DNA from: Berberis thunbergii
Taxonomy: Eukaryota; Streptophyta; Magnoliopsida; Ranunculales; Berberidaceae
Assembly (NCBI GenBank): GCA_003290165.1
Contig: QNQO01007596.1
Location: 124,001 to 188,000, forward strand
Direction: 5' to 3'
Length of the DNA stretch: 64,000 nucleotides
Part shown: one piece after another, positions 11,656-22,828 of the stretch
How positions within the stretch are numbered: position 1 is the first letter of the stretch
How the letters are laid out: each line of letters begins with the position of its first letter
Program-made: the position numbers and the translations under genes
Notes under the pieces: model-generated
What the model saw: only the letters and a program-made list of their open reading frames with translations
The model's database searches: none
Told to the model about the DNA's origin: nothing

Positions 11656-12430
11656 CATATTTAGTGATATGGTGGAAAACTTTCTTGAGATCTTTAGGGA
11701 TGATTTTTCAGTATTCAGATCATCTTTTGATTAATATCTAAATCGCCTCTCACTTGTCTTAAAGCGTTGTAAAGAAAACCACCTCGTTCTAAATTGGGAA
11801 AAGTGTCACTTCATGGTGAAGCATGACATTTTTTTGGTTATGTTGTCTCTTCAAAATGCATTGATGAAGATAAAGCTAAGATCGATGTCATTTCATCTAT
11901 TCTGATTACCAAATCTGTTAAAGACGCGAGATCTTTCTTAGGACATGATAGGTTTTATCGTCGTTTCATCAAGGATTTCTCCAAGACAGCATGCCATTTG
12001 ATCAGTCTTTTAGCTAAGGATGTTTCATTTCTCTTTTTACGACAATTGCAGCTTTGCATTTATACGTCTTAAGTTTGAACTAATCTCAGCTCCTATCATT
12101 TGAGCTCCTGATTCGACGCTACCCTTTAAAATTATGTTTGATGCATCTAACTGCGCTCTAGTGTAGTTTTGGGTTAGAGGGTTAACAAGTTCCCTCATGT
12201 CGTGTATTATGCTAGCAAGACTATATGCCTTAGATAAATTTTGTTTCAATCTCATTAGAGCTAAATTCATTGTGTACAATGATCATGCGGCCCTTAGAGA
12301 CCTTCTCAATAAAGACACCAAGCATCGTTTGATCTGATGGGTCCTTTTGTTGCAAAAATTTGATATTGAAATACGAGATAAGTTTGGTGTAGAAAATGCA
12401 GTCGCCGACCACTTGTCTTGGATAATATTA
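11656..12430 (+). pseudogene. Athila-like RT 3' part and RNase H remnant
   Basis: Continues RT with IFSDMVENFLEIFRDDFSVF (family: MEVFMDDFSVYG; one of the catalytic DD pair kept). SFLGHDRFYRRFIKDFSK follows, then RNase H-like KIMFDASNCALV and KFDIEIRDKFGVENAVADHLS. Numerous stops and shifts. Confidence 0.7.
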
Positions 12431-12479
12431 GTCATCTATTAGTTTTTTGCCCATTCAAGAGAACTTCCAAGATAAACAA

Positions 12480-13578
12480 CTTTTCTTGGTTGAGGAAGAG
12501 CTTCATTAGTATGCTGACATTGTCAAGTTCTTAGTAATTGAAGAACTCCGTTCACACTGGTATAAGCCGGATCGTGACAAGTTTTTGTCTAGGGTCAAGT
12601 AATATTCTTGAAATGAGCCATATTTGTACAAACACTACACTGACCAACTTATTAGAAGATGTGTTCCAGAAACTGAACAGTTGAGCATCCTCTCATTTTG
12701 CCATGATCAAGCTTGTGGTGGTCATTTTAGTTCTAAGAAAACTGCAGAGAAGGTTCTCCAATCAGGCTTTTATTGGCCTACCCTTTTTCGAGATGCCTAT
12801 GAGTATTGTAAAGCCTATCACCGATGTCAACAACTTGGGCCAATAAGTCATCAACACATGATGCCTCTGAATCCTATTCTTGTGGTTGAAGTTTTTGATG
12901 TTTGGGGCATCGTTTTTATGGGACCATTTCCATCCTCCCATGGGTATCAATACATCATTCTTGTAATTGATTACGTCTCTAAATGGATAGAGGCAATTGC
13001 CACTAAGATCAATTATCACAAAACTGTTGTTTCTTTCATAAGGGAGTTTATGTTTAGTAGATTTGGCAACCCCAAGGCCATCATTAGTGACGGGGGTAAG
13101 CATTTTTGTAACTGCATCTTTGAGCATCTTGTTAAAAAGTATAGGGTTAATCACAAGTTCCCCTTTCCTATCATCCTCAAATAAGTGGTCGAGTTGAAGT
13201 CTCAAATTGTCAAATCAAGAACATCATCGAAAAGACTATCAATCCAAATAGGAAAGATTGGTCTCTAGACCTTTTGGATGCCTTGTGGGCATATCGAACT
13301 GCATTCAAAACTCATTTATGGATGTCTCCCTATAGATTGGTCTTTGATAAACAGTATCATCTTCCTGGCGAACTCCAACATAGAGCTTATTGGGCCACAA
13401 AAAGTCTAAACTTTGACCTCGATATGGCTGGTCAACAATGAAAGCTTCAGTTTGATGAGCTAGAAGAATTGAGGTATGATGCTTATGACTTATCCAAGAA
13501 CTACAAAGATAAAATGAAGTGGATTCACAACAAAAACATCATGAGAAAAGAGCTTCATCTCGGACAGAAACTCTCACT
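12480..13578 (+). pseudogene. Athila-like integrase remnant
   Basis: The longest clean frame is 12624-13184. It has the zinc-binding HHCC region (CHDQACGGHF...YCKAYHRCQQ) and the catalytic core. The first catalytic aspartate of the usual GIDFMGPF is V here (GIVFMGPF); the second is kept (ISDGGKHF). After a frameshift near 13185, GRVEVSN carries the glutamate, then [11 protein letters not shown] and SPYRLVF. The C-terminus is cut by a SINE at 13580. Confidence 0.8.
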
Positions 13579-13579
13579 T

Positions 13580-13667
13580 GCCAATGGCATGACAACTCAA
13601 TGGTTAGAGCTTGGCGTATGGTACCACTAGGTCATGGGTTCGAACCCAGCCGGCGGCATATTTATCA
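13580..13667 (+). mobile_element. Second SINE copy, 3' part divergent
   Basis: Same tRNA-like head as the minus-strand copy at 5120-5250: CCAATGGCATGACAACTCAA, TTAGAGCTTGGCG and GGTCATGGGTTCGAACCC, with a perfect box B core GGTTCGAAC. Homology fades after CGGCAT at about 13660. No tail or target duplication is clear, so it is truncated or a different subfamily. It interrupts the end of the integrase frame. Confidence 0.75.
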
Positions 13668-15726
13668 ATTTTTGGTGTGTTGACCAATTTTGGTGCCATG
13701 AACTTCCCACAAGGTCAGGAAATCATTCAGTTGATTGATCCTAACTATGAGGATCAGTTACACCAACAAATTCCTACTCCACTAAGCCTGTTTGGGGGTG
13801 GTATTCACCACCCCATTGCATCCAGCCCATGACATTAAAGTTAGCGCTACTGGGAGGCAACCCAATTAGTTTATGCATTTATTCATTAAAAAAAATTAAC
13901 AATACCGTCAATATCTATTTGGGAGTGATGTATTTTTGTTATTAATACATCACCCCTACCAACTCGATCTTTTTCACTGCAGGGACGATACAAATGTTCA
14001 CCAAATCACCTAAGGTAATAAGTTCCAATTTTTATTTCTTACTTTTCATTTCATTTGTTTAACACTGGAGGCAATGTTTTATTTGTTTGGGGGTGGGGAG
14101 AGATTTATCAAAATTCATTCCTCTTTTGAAAATCTCTTTCCAAAAATAAAATAAAAAGTGGTGTGGTATCCTAGCTATGATGAGATTGGATTACTTGAGT
14201 CGCTACATTTAGGCAAAGAGATGTTGGAAGTTTATTACTAGAGTAAGCATTTAGGAATAAACATTTTTGCACAATGGCCACAGATGTAGTTTGGAATAAA
14301 AAAGTAAGAACTTCCTGAGAATCTAGAGGAATAATAGTGGAGACTTTTACCTTGTGAGCTATCAAACCTTTCATTTATTCAGAGGGTTTTTACACAACTC
14401 CGAGTCACATAATGACTTAAATTTATTGTATCCCACAATAACTTGTTGTGAAGTCTCATTATTCTTCTTTTTGGTTGATCACTTAGAATGACATCTTTTC
14501 CGAGTTTAGAGAAACATAGATCTTGTAGTCTATTTGAGACTTATAATCATTACCCAACTTAGAAGGTAAATTAGGCATCTCATCCATTTGTATCTCTCAA
14601 AACCATCTTGCTAACCATTCCATCCAAAACCAATGTGAGCATTTCTCTTGGTTTATAAAATAAATAAAAAAAATTTGTTGCCCATTTATGTTTCTAAAAA
14701 AGTGTTGGGAGGATTTTGATGAAAAGGGGACGAGTGCAAAGTGAAAACCCAAGGTCTAAGGTAAATCCAAAAAAAAAAAAACAAGGTTGTGAAAAAGGAA
14801 AAAAAAAGGTTATGAAGAAGAAAACAATATAAAAAAAAGTTGTGAAGAGGAAAGGAAAATAAAAGGAAGTGATTGATGATTTCCTTATTATAAGCTAATT
14901 AAAAACCCTATCTTTTCAGAAACACTTCTTTCCAAGCTAGAATTTTTTTTGGAGAAGCCCTAATTACCCATATGGTAAGGTATGGTAAAAAGTGGAGAAT
15001 AGATAAGAAGACTCTATGGGGGTGTAACTCGACATTCTCGCAAGCGATCAACATTTCTTCCATGAGACTATTATTCTCTTTCATGTTTGTTGTTTCTTAT
15101 GTGCATGTGAGACGTTTGAATTTTCACACTTACTCTTTTTCCTTACATGAAAAAGAGAAAATATTTAACCAATCTTGGAGTGGTCATTTCAGAGAGATAA
15201 ACTAGTGATTTTTTTTAAAGTTAATACGACTATTCCAAATGTGGATTAGGACGTACCTCACTTTGACAGAAAAAGTTGCATGTTATTGGTTATTTACACA
15301 CACACACACACCTTGTTCCAAAATTGCTCAGTCATAATGTGCATTTTAGTAACTAACTAGATATGGCTATTATCTTCTATGTGATTGAATAACAACGATA
15401 TTCTCTGATAAAAAAGTGGAAACGCCAAATTTAAAAAAAAAAAAATTTGTGTGGGAATTATTTGCAACAATTTATTCACACACCAAAAGTTATTTTTGTG
15501 GGAGTTCATCCTGGATATTCCTCAGAAGGCTAAAAATCATCATTTTATGTCATCTTAGAGGTTAAAGGCATTGTTGCACATAGTAAATGCAATCGAGTAA
15601 TTCCAGCAAAAGTGGCCTTGAGTTCTTTATAAAGTTTAGGAACAATAAAAAAAATTGGTTTTGTAAGCTTATATTTCTTTGCGTTTCTCTTTGCTCGAGG
15701 ATTAGCAAAATGTTGTTTGGGTGGTA
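13668..15726 (+). other. Spacer between pol and 3' LTR of the Athila-like element
   Basis: No intact frame. About 14065-14100 carries a GTTTGGGGGTGGGGA polypurine tract, and 15715-15726 a TTTGGGTGGTA tract just before the 3' LTR. A (CA)n run lies at about 15298-15310. In Athila elements this region may hold an envelope-like ORF; I cannot recognise one here. Confidence 0.5.
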
Positions 15727-17705
15727 TGATAAATATTCAAAATATTGATTTTTACACCCCATTTAGTTATTTATTAGTCTCTACTTGTGCTTAAAATGAA
15801 TTAAATGTCTCTATTTGTCTCGAATTTTATTATTGTTATAATTTTTGCAGAAAATCGAGAAATGTGCAAAATTTGAGTCAATTCTACCATAAATTTGCAT
15901 AACCATGAGTAATTGGAAAAATTATGAAATTAATGAAAAATACGAAATTCGAGCCATTTGAGCACGTTAATGGCACATGTGGATCAAGAGTTTTATTTCA
16001 AGACCAATATTATAAAAATCAAAATTTGATTCTAACTAGTGGTGATTTAGGATGGAGACATGTGATAAGTTTCATGATAAGAACTTCAAGTGTCAAACAT
16101 GCAATCAAAAAGACAAATAAAGCATAAGCTAAAAGCATATTTCAATGATCAAATCAAAGAATATTTCATTGCCTTGATTTTGTCTCACAATATCTATCTC
16201 CAATTAGAAATCCATTGATATATCTATCTCTAATTATGACTCCCTAGATTTATATGATATGATTTAGAGTATAATCAAGGGATTTGTGAGATTTTTTTCC
16301 ATTTCTAGATTTGGAGGAGAACATTATAAATAGACTCTCAAACTCTTGGAGAAAGAAAATCTAATTCATTGTTATATTATTATCTTATCTAGCATAGCTT
16401 AGATTAACTTTCTTTCTTTCTTTGGAGCTTCTGTTCAAGTCAAGTTAATTACTTGTAAGTTTTAGTTTTGAATTCATTAAAAGTTAATTTTTTACTGTAT
16501 TAGTTTATCTTTTGCTTTAATTAGTTTACTTTTTCATTCACCTTCCCAGTTCTACTCTTATATTAATTCATCACAATGACAATGGTTGGAAAAACCTCTC
16601 ATCCCAATGAAAGGAGATGAAACATACTTGAGTGATGTAGATTTTTTTTAACACAAAAAATAAATAATAAAACTTATATAATTTCTATTAATCATAGATT
16701 CAATCATCATCATCAAAGCTCATTCCCGAGATTTTCGGGGTCGGCTACATGAATTTTGGTTATCCAAGCAATGTGATCTTCCCACATATCCTCGCCTAAT
16801 CCAAGCTCAATGATATCTTCATTCACCGCCTTCATCCAAGTTTTCAACGGTCGTCCCCTCCGTCTACACCCTCCATTAACTTGCTAATCTAGACATTTTC
16901 TAATTGGCACCATGCTTGGTCTCCTCCGCACATGACCAAACCAAGTTAAAGGTCTTTCTCTAATTTTGTCCTCTATGGGCGCTACACCTAGTATCTCCTA
17001 ATTCTTTCATTTCTAAACATAGATTCAACCAATGAATCAAAATTGTCAAATCGAAAGATGGACAACGAAGGATTATGCGAAATGAAGTTAAGAATTTGGA
17101 AACAAGTATTATATTTATTTTTTGTTGTTCTTCAATTCTTCGTAAATTATAATCATTCATTGAAAAAATGTCATTAAAAGCGGGGTGGATTAATGATAGT
17201 CAAGTAGATTCTTTTATCATCAAAAGAGGTAAGTGAAATTCTATCTTAACAAAAAACTTTTTTTTGAGCATGTGTTTTGAATTAAAAGTTAAAGGATGTT
17301 TGCAAGTATTCAAAAAAGAATATCTAAAAAAATGTGTTAAATTAATCTCTACAAAGCTAAGAGGTGAATTCTCCAATCCTTGAGACATTTATTTTATTAG
17401 GCAAAATTTATTTAGTAATTTTCATCCTCAATTTTAAACCAAAGTTTGTTTAAAAAAAATTCATCAACTTTTCTCCAAATCCTATTTTTATTATTTCCCT
17501 TCTTTTCACAAATTATTTATTTTATTTGATCTTTATTTCTAAAATTTGAGTTTGAATCCTTTTAACTTGGTGAGTAGAACCATAACCTTACGAACCACTT
17601 TACTTGAATTTTTCTTAGAATTTTGCTGGTAAATTAATAAGAAGGGAACAAAAACATGTTGATTTGTTTAAAATTTTAGGCGACAAAAATATTTGGAGCA
17701 AATCA
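15727..17705 (+). repeat. 3' LTR of the Athila-like element
   Basis: Starts TGATAAATATT after a purine-rich tract and ends AAATCA. A TATA box (TTATAAATAG) lies at about 16324-16333; homology with the 5' copy starts about 45 bases downstream, near the expected transcription start. A LINE tail is inserted at 16704-17017. Confidence 0.6.
16704..17017 (-). mobile_element. 5'-truncated RTE-type LINE tail
   Basis: On the minus strand the sequence ends with TGATGATGATTG, the simple repeat tail typical of RTE LINEs. Before that it encodes the conserved C-terminus of the RTE ORF: RRGRPLKTWMKAVNEDI, LGLGEDMWEDHIAW, IHVADPENLG. The 11-bp CATAGATTCAA flanks it at 16693-16703 and 17018-17028. The 5' LTR copy near 5425-5440 lacks the insert, giving an empty site. 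Confidence 0.85.
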
Positions 17706-18789
17706 GTAACGATTTTAGATGAAGTACAAGTAAGGCAAAGATACTCTTTTAGACATAAACATGAAGGATTGATGAAGTAGTTTAACAATTGAAAACTCTG
17801 AAAGTAAAGTAGGCACTAGTGTAGCAAGTAAAGAATAACCCATGTGAGGCAAAGGGACAAACTGTCCATGTAGCTGTTGCCATTCTGTTTACAGATCGCA
17901 AAAGAAAAACAAAGCTAGAGAAATGAAGATAAAATGAGGGACAACACAAAGTTGCCTTGCAATTTCGAGCTAAAATACGTGACTAGCAGGGATGACTTTC
18001 CTTGGCTTCCATTTGACAACTTTGAGAATCTACTGATTAGTCCACCTGAGCTTTGATTAGAAAAAACAAAATAAACTGTCACAGCTCATATAATTCAAGT
18101 TAAGCCAACTAGTGACATCAGGCCAACCATACTCAGACCTGTATCCATTATATATCTAATTAACTGGGTTTTCAACATCTATTGGGTGGCCAGTGATGGT
18201 ATATCAGTCTACCATTAGAGTAAAGCTTTCAAATGGTCAACTACGCTGAAGCACTGATCCAGATGGGTAATTTCTAGTTGACACCCGACAATGACCTTCG
18301 TTCAGCTAGCTGTTATGGACTTGATTCCGTGGATGGTTTGCACCATTCACCTGTTGCTTTCCACCACCCATTATCATATTCTTACAATTTCACCTAATCA
18401 AAACATACTACATCGTTTGCCTGCAAGGGTATCTTTCGCATTCTCTTACAATATTAATCAAAATAGAAAAGGCGTGCAAGAGGGATGCAATCCACTAGCA
18501 TAGAAAATTGCACGGTTGCATCGAAGACACGGGTATACAAAAATGCAAACCGGGTCCAAAGGTTGTGAGAATTTTGACAAATTTACATAACAACAAAACA
18601 CATTAGTACATTCAACAAAAGACACACACCCTAACTACTTCTACACCTCTGCAACCACTCAAATTTACTTTCTTCCCGCCACCACAATTACAAGACAACC
18701 TCACAAACACATATTCATCTACTCCACCACACACAAATATCATCCACAACTAATACTAGGAAGAAAAAAAACAAAATAATTACACAAAA
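17706..18789. other. Intergenic DNA 3' of the ANTH gene
   Basis: No recognisable gene. The part next to the stop codon (about 18600-18789) is A/C-rich on this strand and is likely the 3' untranslated region of the minus-strand ANTH gene. Confidence 0.45.
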
Positions 18790-20487
18790 TCAATATGTGG
18801 CATAATAGTACCCACCCCCAACTCCAGGTCCTACACCATTAATGGGCATGGGCTGCATCCCATAAGGCACCACTGAGTGGGCTCCCTGCATGTAATAACC
18901 GCCAAGCCCACCACCACCAATCTTCCCCAAGCTTACTTGTCCTTGCATCCCATCTCTAGCATACTGATCCCAAACCCTCTGTTCTTGCACCAATAATTGT
19001 TGTTTCTTCTCCATATCTGCCATTTGAACATAAGAAGGCGGTGGCACAGCCAGTGATGCGGCAAATGGGTCTTCACCCACTGACCGAATCACTCCATCTG
19101 GGGCAGGCAACGCCAACACTGGCGGTCCCTTAATATTACCAGGGATCGCCACACTACTAGCACTACCTCCACTAAATTGTGCAGTGCTAGCATGTTGCCT
19201 TACAATTCCTTGATCATAGATCCCATTTAATAACAATGGGTCGAACCCGCCCCCCAACTCAACCTTCTGGTTTGACAAACTCGTTACGGACTCCACCAAT
19301 GCTAGCTCCCAATCAGCTTTGTCCGCAATCTCCCATGCCGAATGAGAGTTGTCATTATTATTATTAGTGTTACCCTTTTCTTGAAACAATGCCAACGCCA
19401 ACATATTAGATTGATCCTCAGAAGATATTCCATCTTCTCGGAGATCAACTAAATCTGTTTCAACAACTTTCTCTTCTTCAACTGGTTTTGGGGGCGGAGG
19501 ACTATAACTCTCCGGAGGCGGCAACGCCAATACTTGGTCCACCACCTCTACTTCCTCCTCCTTGGATGGGGGGGTTGATTCGATCTTCACATCATCCGGG
19601 CTCTTTGGCTTCTTAACTCTATCTTGCACAAACTCCTCAAGAGTCTCCAACAACTTATCAGTAATCCTCTGCACTTGAGGAAACTCAGCCGACCTCGCAA
19701 CACCGGTATCTTTACACCAGTTATAAAACCCCACAAGCTCATCAATCTGCTTGGCCGCACTTGCATAAGCCTCAAATGCTTTAACACAATCCGCATACTC
19801 CATATCGAAGAAGTTATCAAGCAAGACTGACAAAACCTCGCAAATATCTCCATATACCTTGAAACTCTCCTTCACAATTGGATACAAAGCAACATAAACC
19901 ATTCTACAGTTGTTGGCGAAACCGGTGGGTCTACATGCGAGCAAGCGGTCTAGTAGCCTCTGCAGCTGGTTCATCCTTGCTAACACTTTCTCGGCCTTCA
20001 TGTCTCTGAGAGGTATAGAGGAGTTTGGGTCGTCATTGATAAAACAGTCGAGCTTCTGATCTAAATAGAGAGCGTAAGTCCTGACGAAAGCTGATTGATC
20101 CCAGCTGTTGGAATGCGCCTGGTCGCGGAAATCGGATAGGTTTAAAAGCCGAGTTCCGCGACGAGTCGCATAAAGGAGCTCTTGCCAAAACGCAGGGACT
20201 CCTTCGGCCAAGAGCCGGTGGATTAAAATGAGTGATTTCAGTGCAACCAGCCAATTCTGAGTCTTGCCAAGCCGTCTCGACACGGTGGAGATACAGGCGG
20301 TGACGTAGCCTCTGGACGAAGAAGTCAGGTACAGAATCTCCCGCACGTGCTTCTCATTTGCTGGATCGGCGTCGTGACTCGTCGCTTTCACAATCGCGAT
20401 CTTCAGCTCCGCTGTTTGACTCGCGACTTTGGCGATTCCGATACTCGTCTGGTCCTTCACCGTTCCAATCGCTTTTCGCAACGCCAT
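18790..20487 (-). CDS. Putative clathrin assembly protein, ANTH domain (AP180/PICALM type)
   Basis: An uninterrupted 565-residue frame. The chosen start gives MALRKAIGTVKDQTSIG, where family members begin; an upstream in-frame ATG (20532) would add 15 atypical residues. Residues about 1-290 form the ANTH domain, which binds phosphoinositides and brings clathrin adaptors to membranes. Visible landmarks are AIVKATSH with DPANEKHVREIL (lipid-binding signature), SRGYVTACISTVSRRL, TQNWLVALKSLILIHRLL, RGTRLLNLSDFRD and WDQSAFVRTYALYLDQ. The C-terminal half is low-complexity and proline/glutamate-rich, with DPF at 473-475 (adaptor-binding type) and a glycine/tyrosine-rich end. Several plant family members are also intronless and of about this length. 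It appears to be the only intact host gene here. Role in clathrin-mediated endocytosis is inferred from the family. Confidence 0.95.
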   Translation of the reverse strand: MALRKAIGTVKDQTSIGIAKVASQTAELKIAIVKATSHDADPANEKHVREILYLTSSSRGYVTACISTVSRRLGKTQNWLVALKSLILIHRLLAEGVPAFWQELLYATRRGTRLLNLSDFRDQAHSNSWDQSAFVRTYALYLDQKLDCFINDDPNSSIPLRDMKAEKVLARMNQLQRLLDRLLACRPTGFANNCRMVYVALYPIVKESFKVYGDICEVLSVLLDNFFDMEYADCVKAFEAYASAAKQIDELVGFYNWCKDTGVARSAEFPQVQRITDKLLETLEEFVQDRVKKPKSPDDVKIESTPPSKEEEVEVVDQVLALPPPESYSPPPPKPVEEEKVVETDLVDLREDGISSEDQSNMLALALFQEKGNTNNNNDNSHSAWEIADKADWELALVESVTSLSNQKVELGGGFDPLLLNGIYDQGIVRQHASTAQFSGGSASSVAIPGNIKGPPVLALPAPDGVIRSVGEDPFAASLAVPPPSYVQMADMEKKQQLLVQEQRVWDQYARDGMQGQVSLGKIGGGGLGGYYMQGAHSVVPYGMQPMPINGVGPGVGGGYYYATY

Positions 20488-22004
20488 CACCACTGGTGGT
20501 CTGACTTCTAGTTCTTCGCCCCAACGTCTCAACGCTCTTATTATTGCGTTGCGTAGCGAAAGAGGAGGTTATGAAATGAATTTATGTGGCTTGTTCAAGT
20601 CCGGAAATGGTTGAATCTCAACCCTACATTTGGTGGTGAAGAAGATGGTTTGATTAGTATATTAATTACAAGTGTTTAATTGAATTAATATTTGGTATTA
20701 TTTTATTTACACAACGGTGCGTATTGTCTAGGGTCAAAGGGACCTGGATGGATGTGTATTGTTTTGGAAAGATAAAGATGGGTTAAAGATTAGGTAATCT
20801 TTGGGTTCTTCTTCTTTTATGCTTTTGTTAAAGAAAGCTAAAAAGTTTATTAAAGTGGAATTAGATTGCCAAGCAAAGCACGAAATCTTGGTAGTGGTTC
20901 ACACTTTAATTTTTTTAAGAGTTATTAAAGTGGAATTAGATTTCCCTCGACATTTAGAATTTTGCATTTTTTAAACAAGTTGAACAAAGGTCATATTAAA
21001 TTAATTCTTTCTTTCTGTTTTTTCGGAGTAAATTCAGTAAGATTTGTTTTGTACGTTGTTGAGCTAAAAACCAGTGAGATGTCATACAGTGCAATTTTAT
21101 TAATATTTGAGATAAAAAGTAAATACAGATTTGTTTTGTACGTTATTTTATTAATATTTTGTTTTGTACGCCTCAAGTATCTTTGTAAATTACTTCTTTG
21201 CCAAGTGTGATAATGTGTTTCAAATTTTCCACGTTTATCAACAATTTTATCAACACTTGTAATCAAGGTGTGCTTGTCCACGGAATATCATGATCAATAT
21301 GAGCAAAATAATTTGTTATATATCAAGCTCTTAAGAAACACAATTTAAACCCCTCCAAGTTTGTGTTACCTGTATGTGGATTGGGTTGCTAGAAATATTT
21401 GGGCTAGATTTCTTGTATTTGAATTATCCCACTAAAACCTCAGGGCCTGCCCTGCCTGTAGAATCATACTTGCAGCAGATAGGTCTAACAGAAGATCAGC
21501 TTCAGTTACTATTTCTACTTGTGATTGAAATCTATGCGATTGTATTCTATAGATTGCCGAGCTTTAATAATTATTTTTATAAATGTTACATAAACAGTTT
21601 AAAAAGGTTGTCAATCAAGAGAAAGGAAATGGTTCTTCATTTCTAAACAAAGCTGTTGGTTCGCTAAACCTGCCGCCTGTCATATTAGGTGTGTTATGGT
21701 GTTATTAAATTCTGAATGGTCCCTCATCAAAGTCTGACAATAATTGGTTCTCCAAAGTAAAAAGACAGATCACTAAATAAAGCAAGACTTTGGAAGTGGG
21801 TTAAGAACAAATCAACAACGAACCCCACGTGTCAACTCAATCAATAACTCAAAATTCCTTGCATCAAAAGAAGCTGGAGTTGCCACAGTTTGATACCACT
21901 ATTTTCCTTCTTTTTTTTTTTTTTTTTTTTTTTGGCACCATCACCCTTTTCTGTTTTATTTTTTTGATTTTTATTTTTTTTTAAACGTATTAAGGTATAC
22001 AATA
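20488..22004. other. Upstream intergenic region of the ANTH gene
   Basis: Holds the presumed 5' leader and promoter of the minus-strand gene; no clear TATA position can be fixed. A 20-base direct repeat TTATTAAAGTGGAATTAGAT occurs at about 20848 and 20923. TTTGTTTTGTACG recurs three times at about 21042-21170. TTTCCCTCGACATTTAGAA (20941) resembles the right edge of the foldback at 1101-1119. A poly-T run lies at about 21911-21932. Confidence 0.5.
21437..21545 (+). pseudogene. Possible exon-like gene fragment, unidentified
   Basis: The open frame here (within 21374-21646) reads SGPALPVESYLQQIGLTEDQ, which looks like a real protein helix rather than AT-rich noise, but I do not recognise it. 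It runs into AT-rich sequence on both sides. It could equally be chance. Confidence 0.25.
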
Positions 22005-22728
22005 TGATGATACATCAAATAAGACTGATATTGCACTCAAGACTGATATCACATTCTACATCAAATAAGACTGATATCACACTCATACACGTGGTAGGAA
22101 TTATTCATAACGAGCAAGGGCGAAGCCAGAGTTCTAATAAAAAAGGGACAATAAATTATTATAGAAGTTAGTTGACTAATGGATCCACCATTTTAGGAAG
22201 CCAAGCGGACTCGAACTCTCACAGCATGTTAGGCCCGCACGTCTCACAATTGTCCTCAATGCTCATAAGTCCTCCTTAGGCAAGTATCTCGAGGATCAGC
22301 TTCGGACGGGCAACTACAACTGTTTTTAGCTCCCAACTGTTTTTAACTCCCTTCGACGGAATGTTATCGGATTGGGAATCATCTCCCGCGTATCTAGGAG
22401 TGTTGAGCTAATAAGGAACTTTCCTCTTACAGCACGACTCCTAATTAGAGAGACATCTCCATGAAGATCTCCTCCCTAATCTACGTCTATGATGGTCTGG
22501 TTAAACTAGGACTCCTTGCACTATAAATAAGACATGAGGTTGGTAAGCTAAGGTACACTACAAATTCCTTGTTACAGCATTACACATTTCTCATAGCCCT
22601 GTCTGACTTTAGCATCGGAGTGTCATCGGCCACCACAATAGTGGTTCGTGGATCACATGTGCTACTTGTGCCGGTCAACAGGTCAATAAGAACTAGATCG
22701 GAGCAAGGAGCGAATAACGACTGCATCA
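22005..22728 (+). repeat. 5' LTR of the first Tat-like element
   Basis: Starts TGATGATACATCA and ends GCATCA. A TATA box (CACTATAAATAAGA) lies near 22520. A segment at about 22115-22197 (starting AAGGGCGAAGCCAG) is absent from the 3' LTR and resembles the end of a GGGGCGGAGC-type hAT element, so it may be a small secondary insertion. Confidence 0.8.
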
Positions 22729-22731
22729 GTT

Positions 22732-22750
22732 TGGCGCCGTCCGTGGGGAC
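22732..22750 (+). promoter_or_regulatory. Primer-binding site of the first Tat-like element
   Basis: TGGCGCCGTCCGTGGGGAC lies three bases after the LTR end, where the tRNA primer would pair. The next Tat-like element has TGGCACCGTCCGTGGGGAA in the same position (31900). Confidence 0.8.
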
Positions 22751-22828
22751 GACATAGCTCGTAACTTTACACTAAGCGTCGTCTCCTTACAAAACACAGA
22801 GAAATGGTGACCACCAGGTCACGTAACA

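Larger units (their letters stand above)
4965..17705 (+). mobile_element. Decayed Athila-like Ty3/gypsy LTR retrotransposon
   Basis: A 1.1-kb region at 4965-6088 is repeated at about 16375-17705, flanking gag, protease, RT, RNase H and integrase remnants in the order typical of Ty3/gypsy. The 3' LTR likely begins at 15727 (TGATAAATATTC after a TTTGGGTGGT tract) and ends AAATCA at 17705. The 5' copy ends AAATCA at 6088 and is followed after two bases by TGGCG, as a primer-binding site would be. Athila is suggested by the protein style and the long spacer between pol and the 3' LTR. All reading frames are broken. Two SINEs, a solo LTR and a LINE tail are nested inside. Confidence 0.7.

Noticed and set aside
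13580..13660. tRNA gene
   Set aside because: Good box B but an imperfect acceptor/anticodon fold, and the same head occurs in the SINE at 5120-5250.
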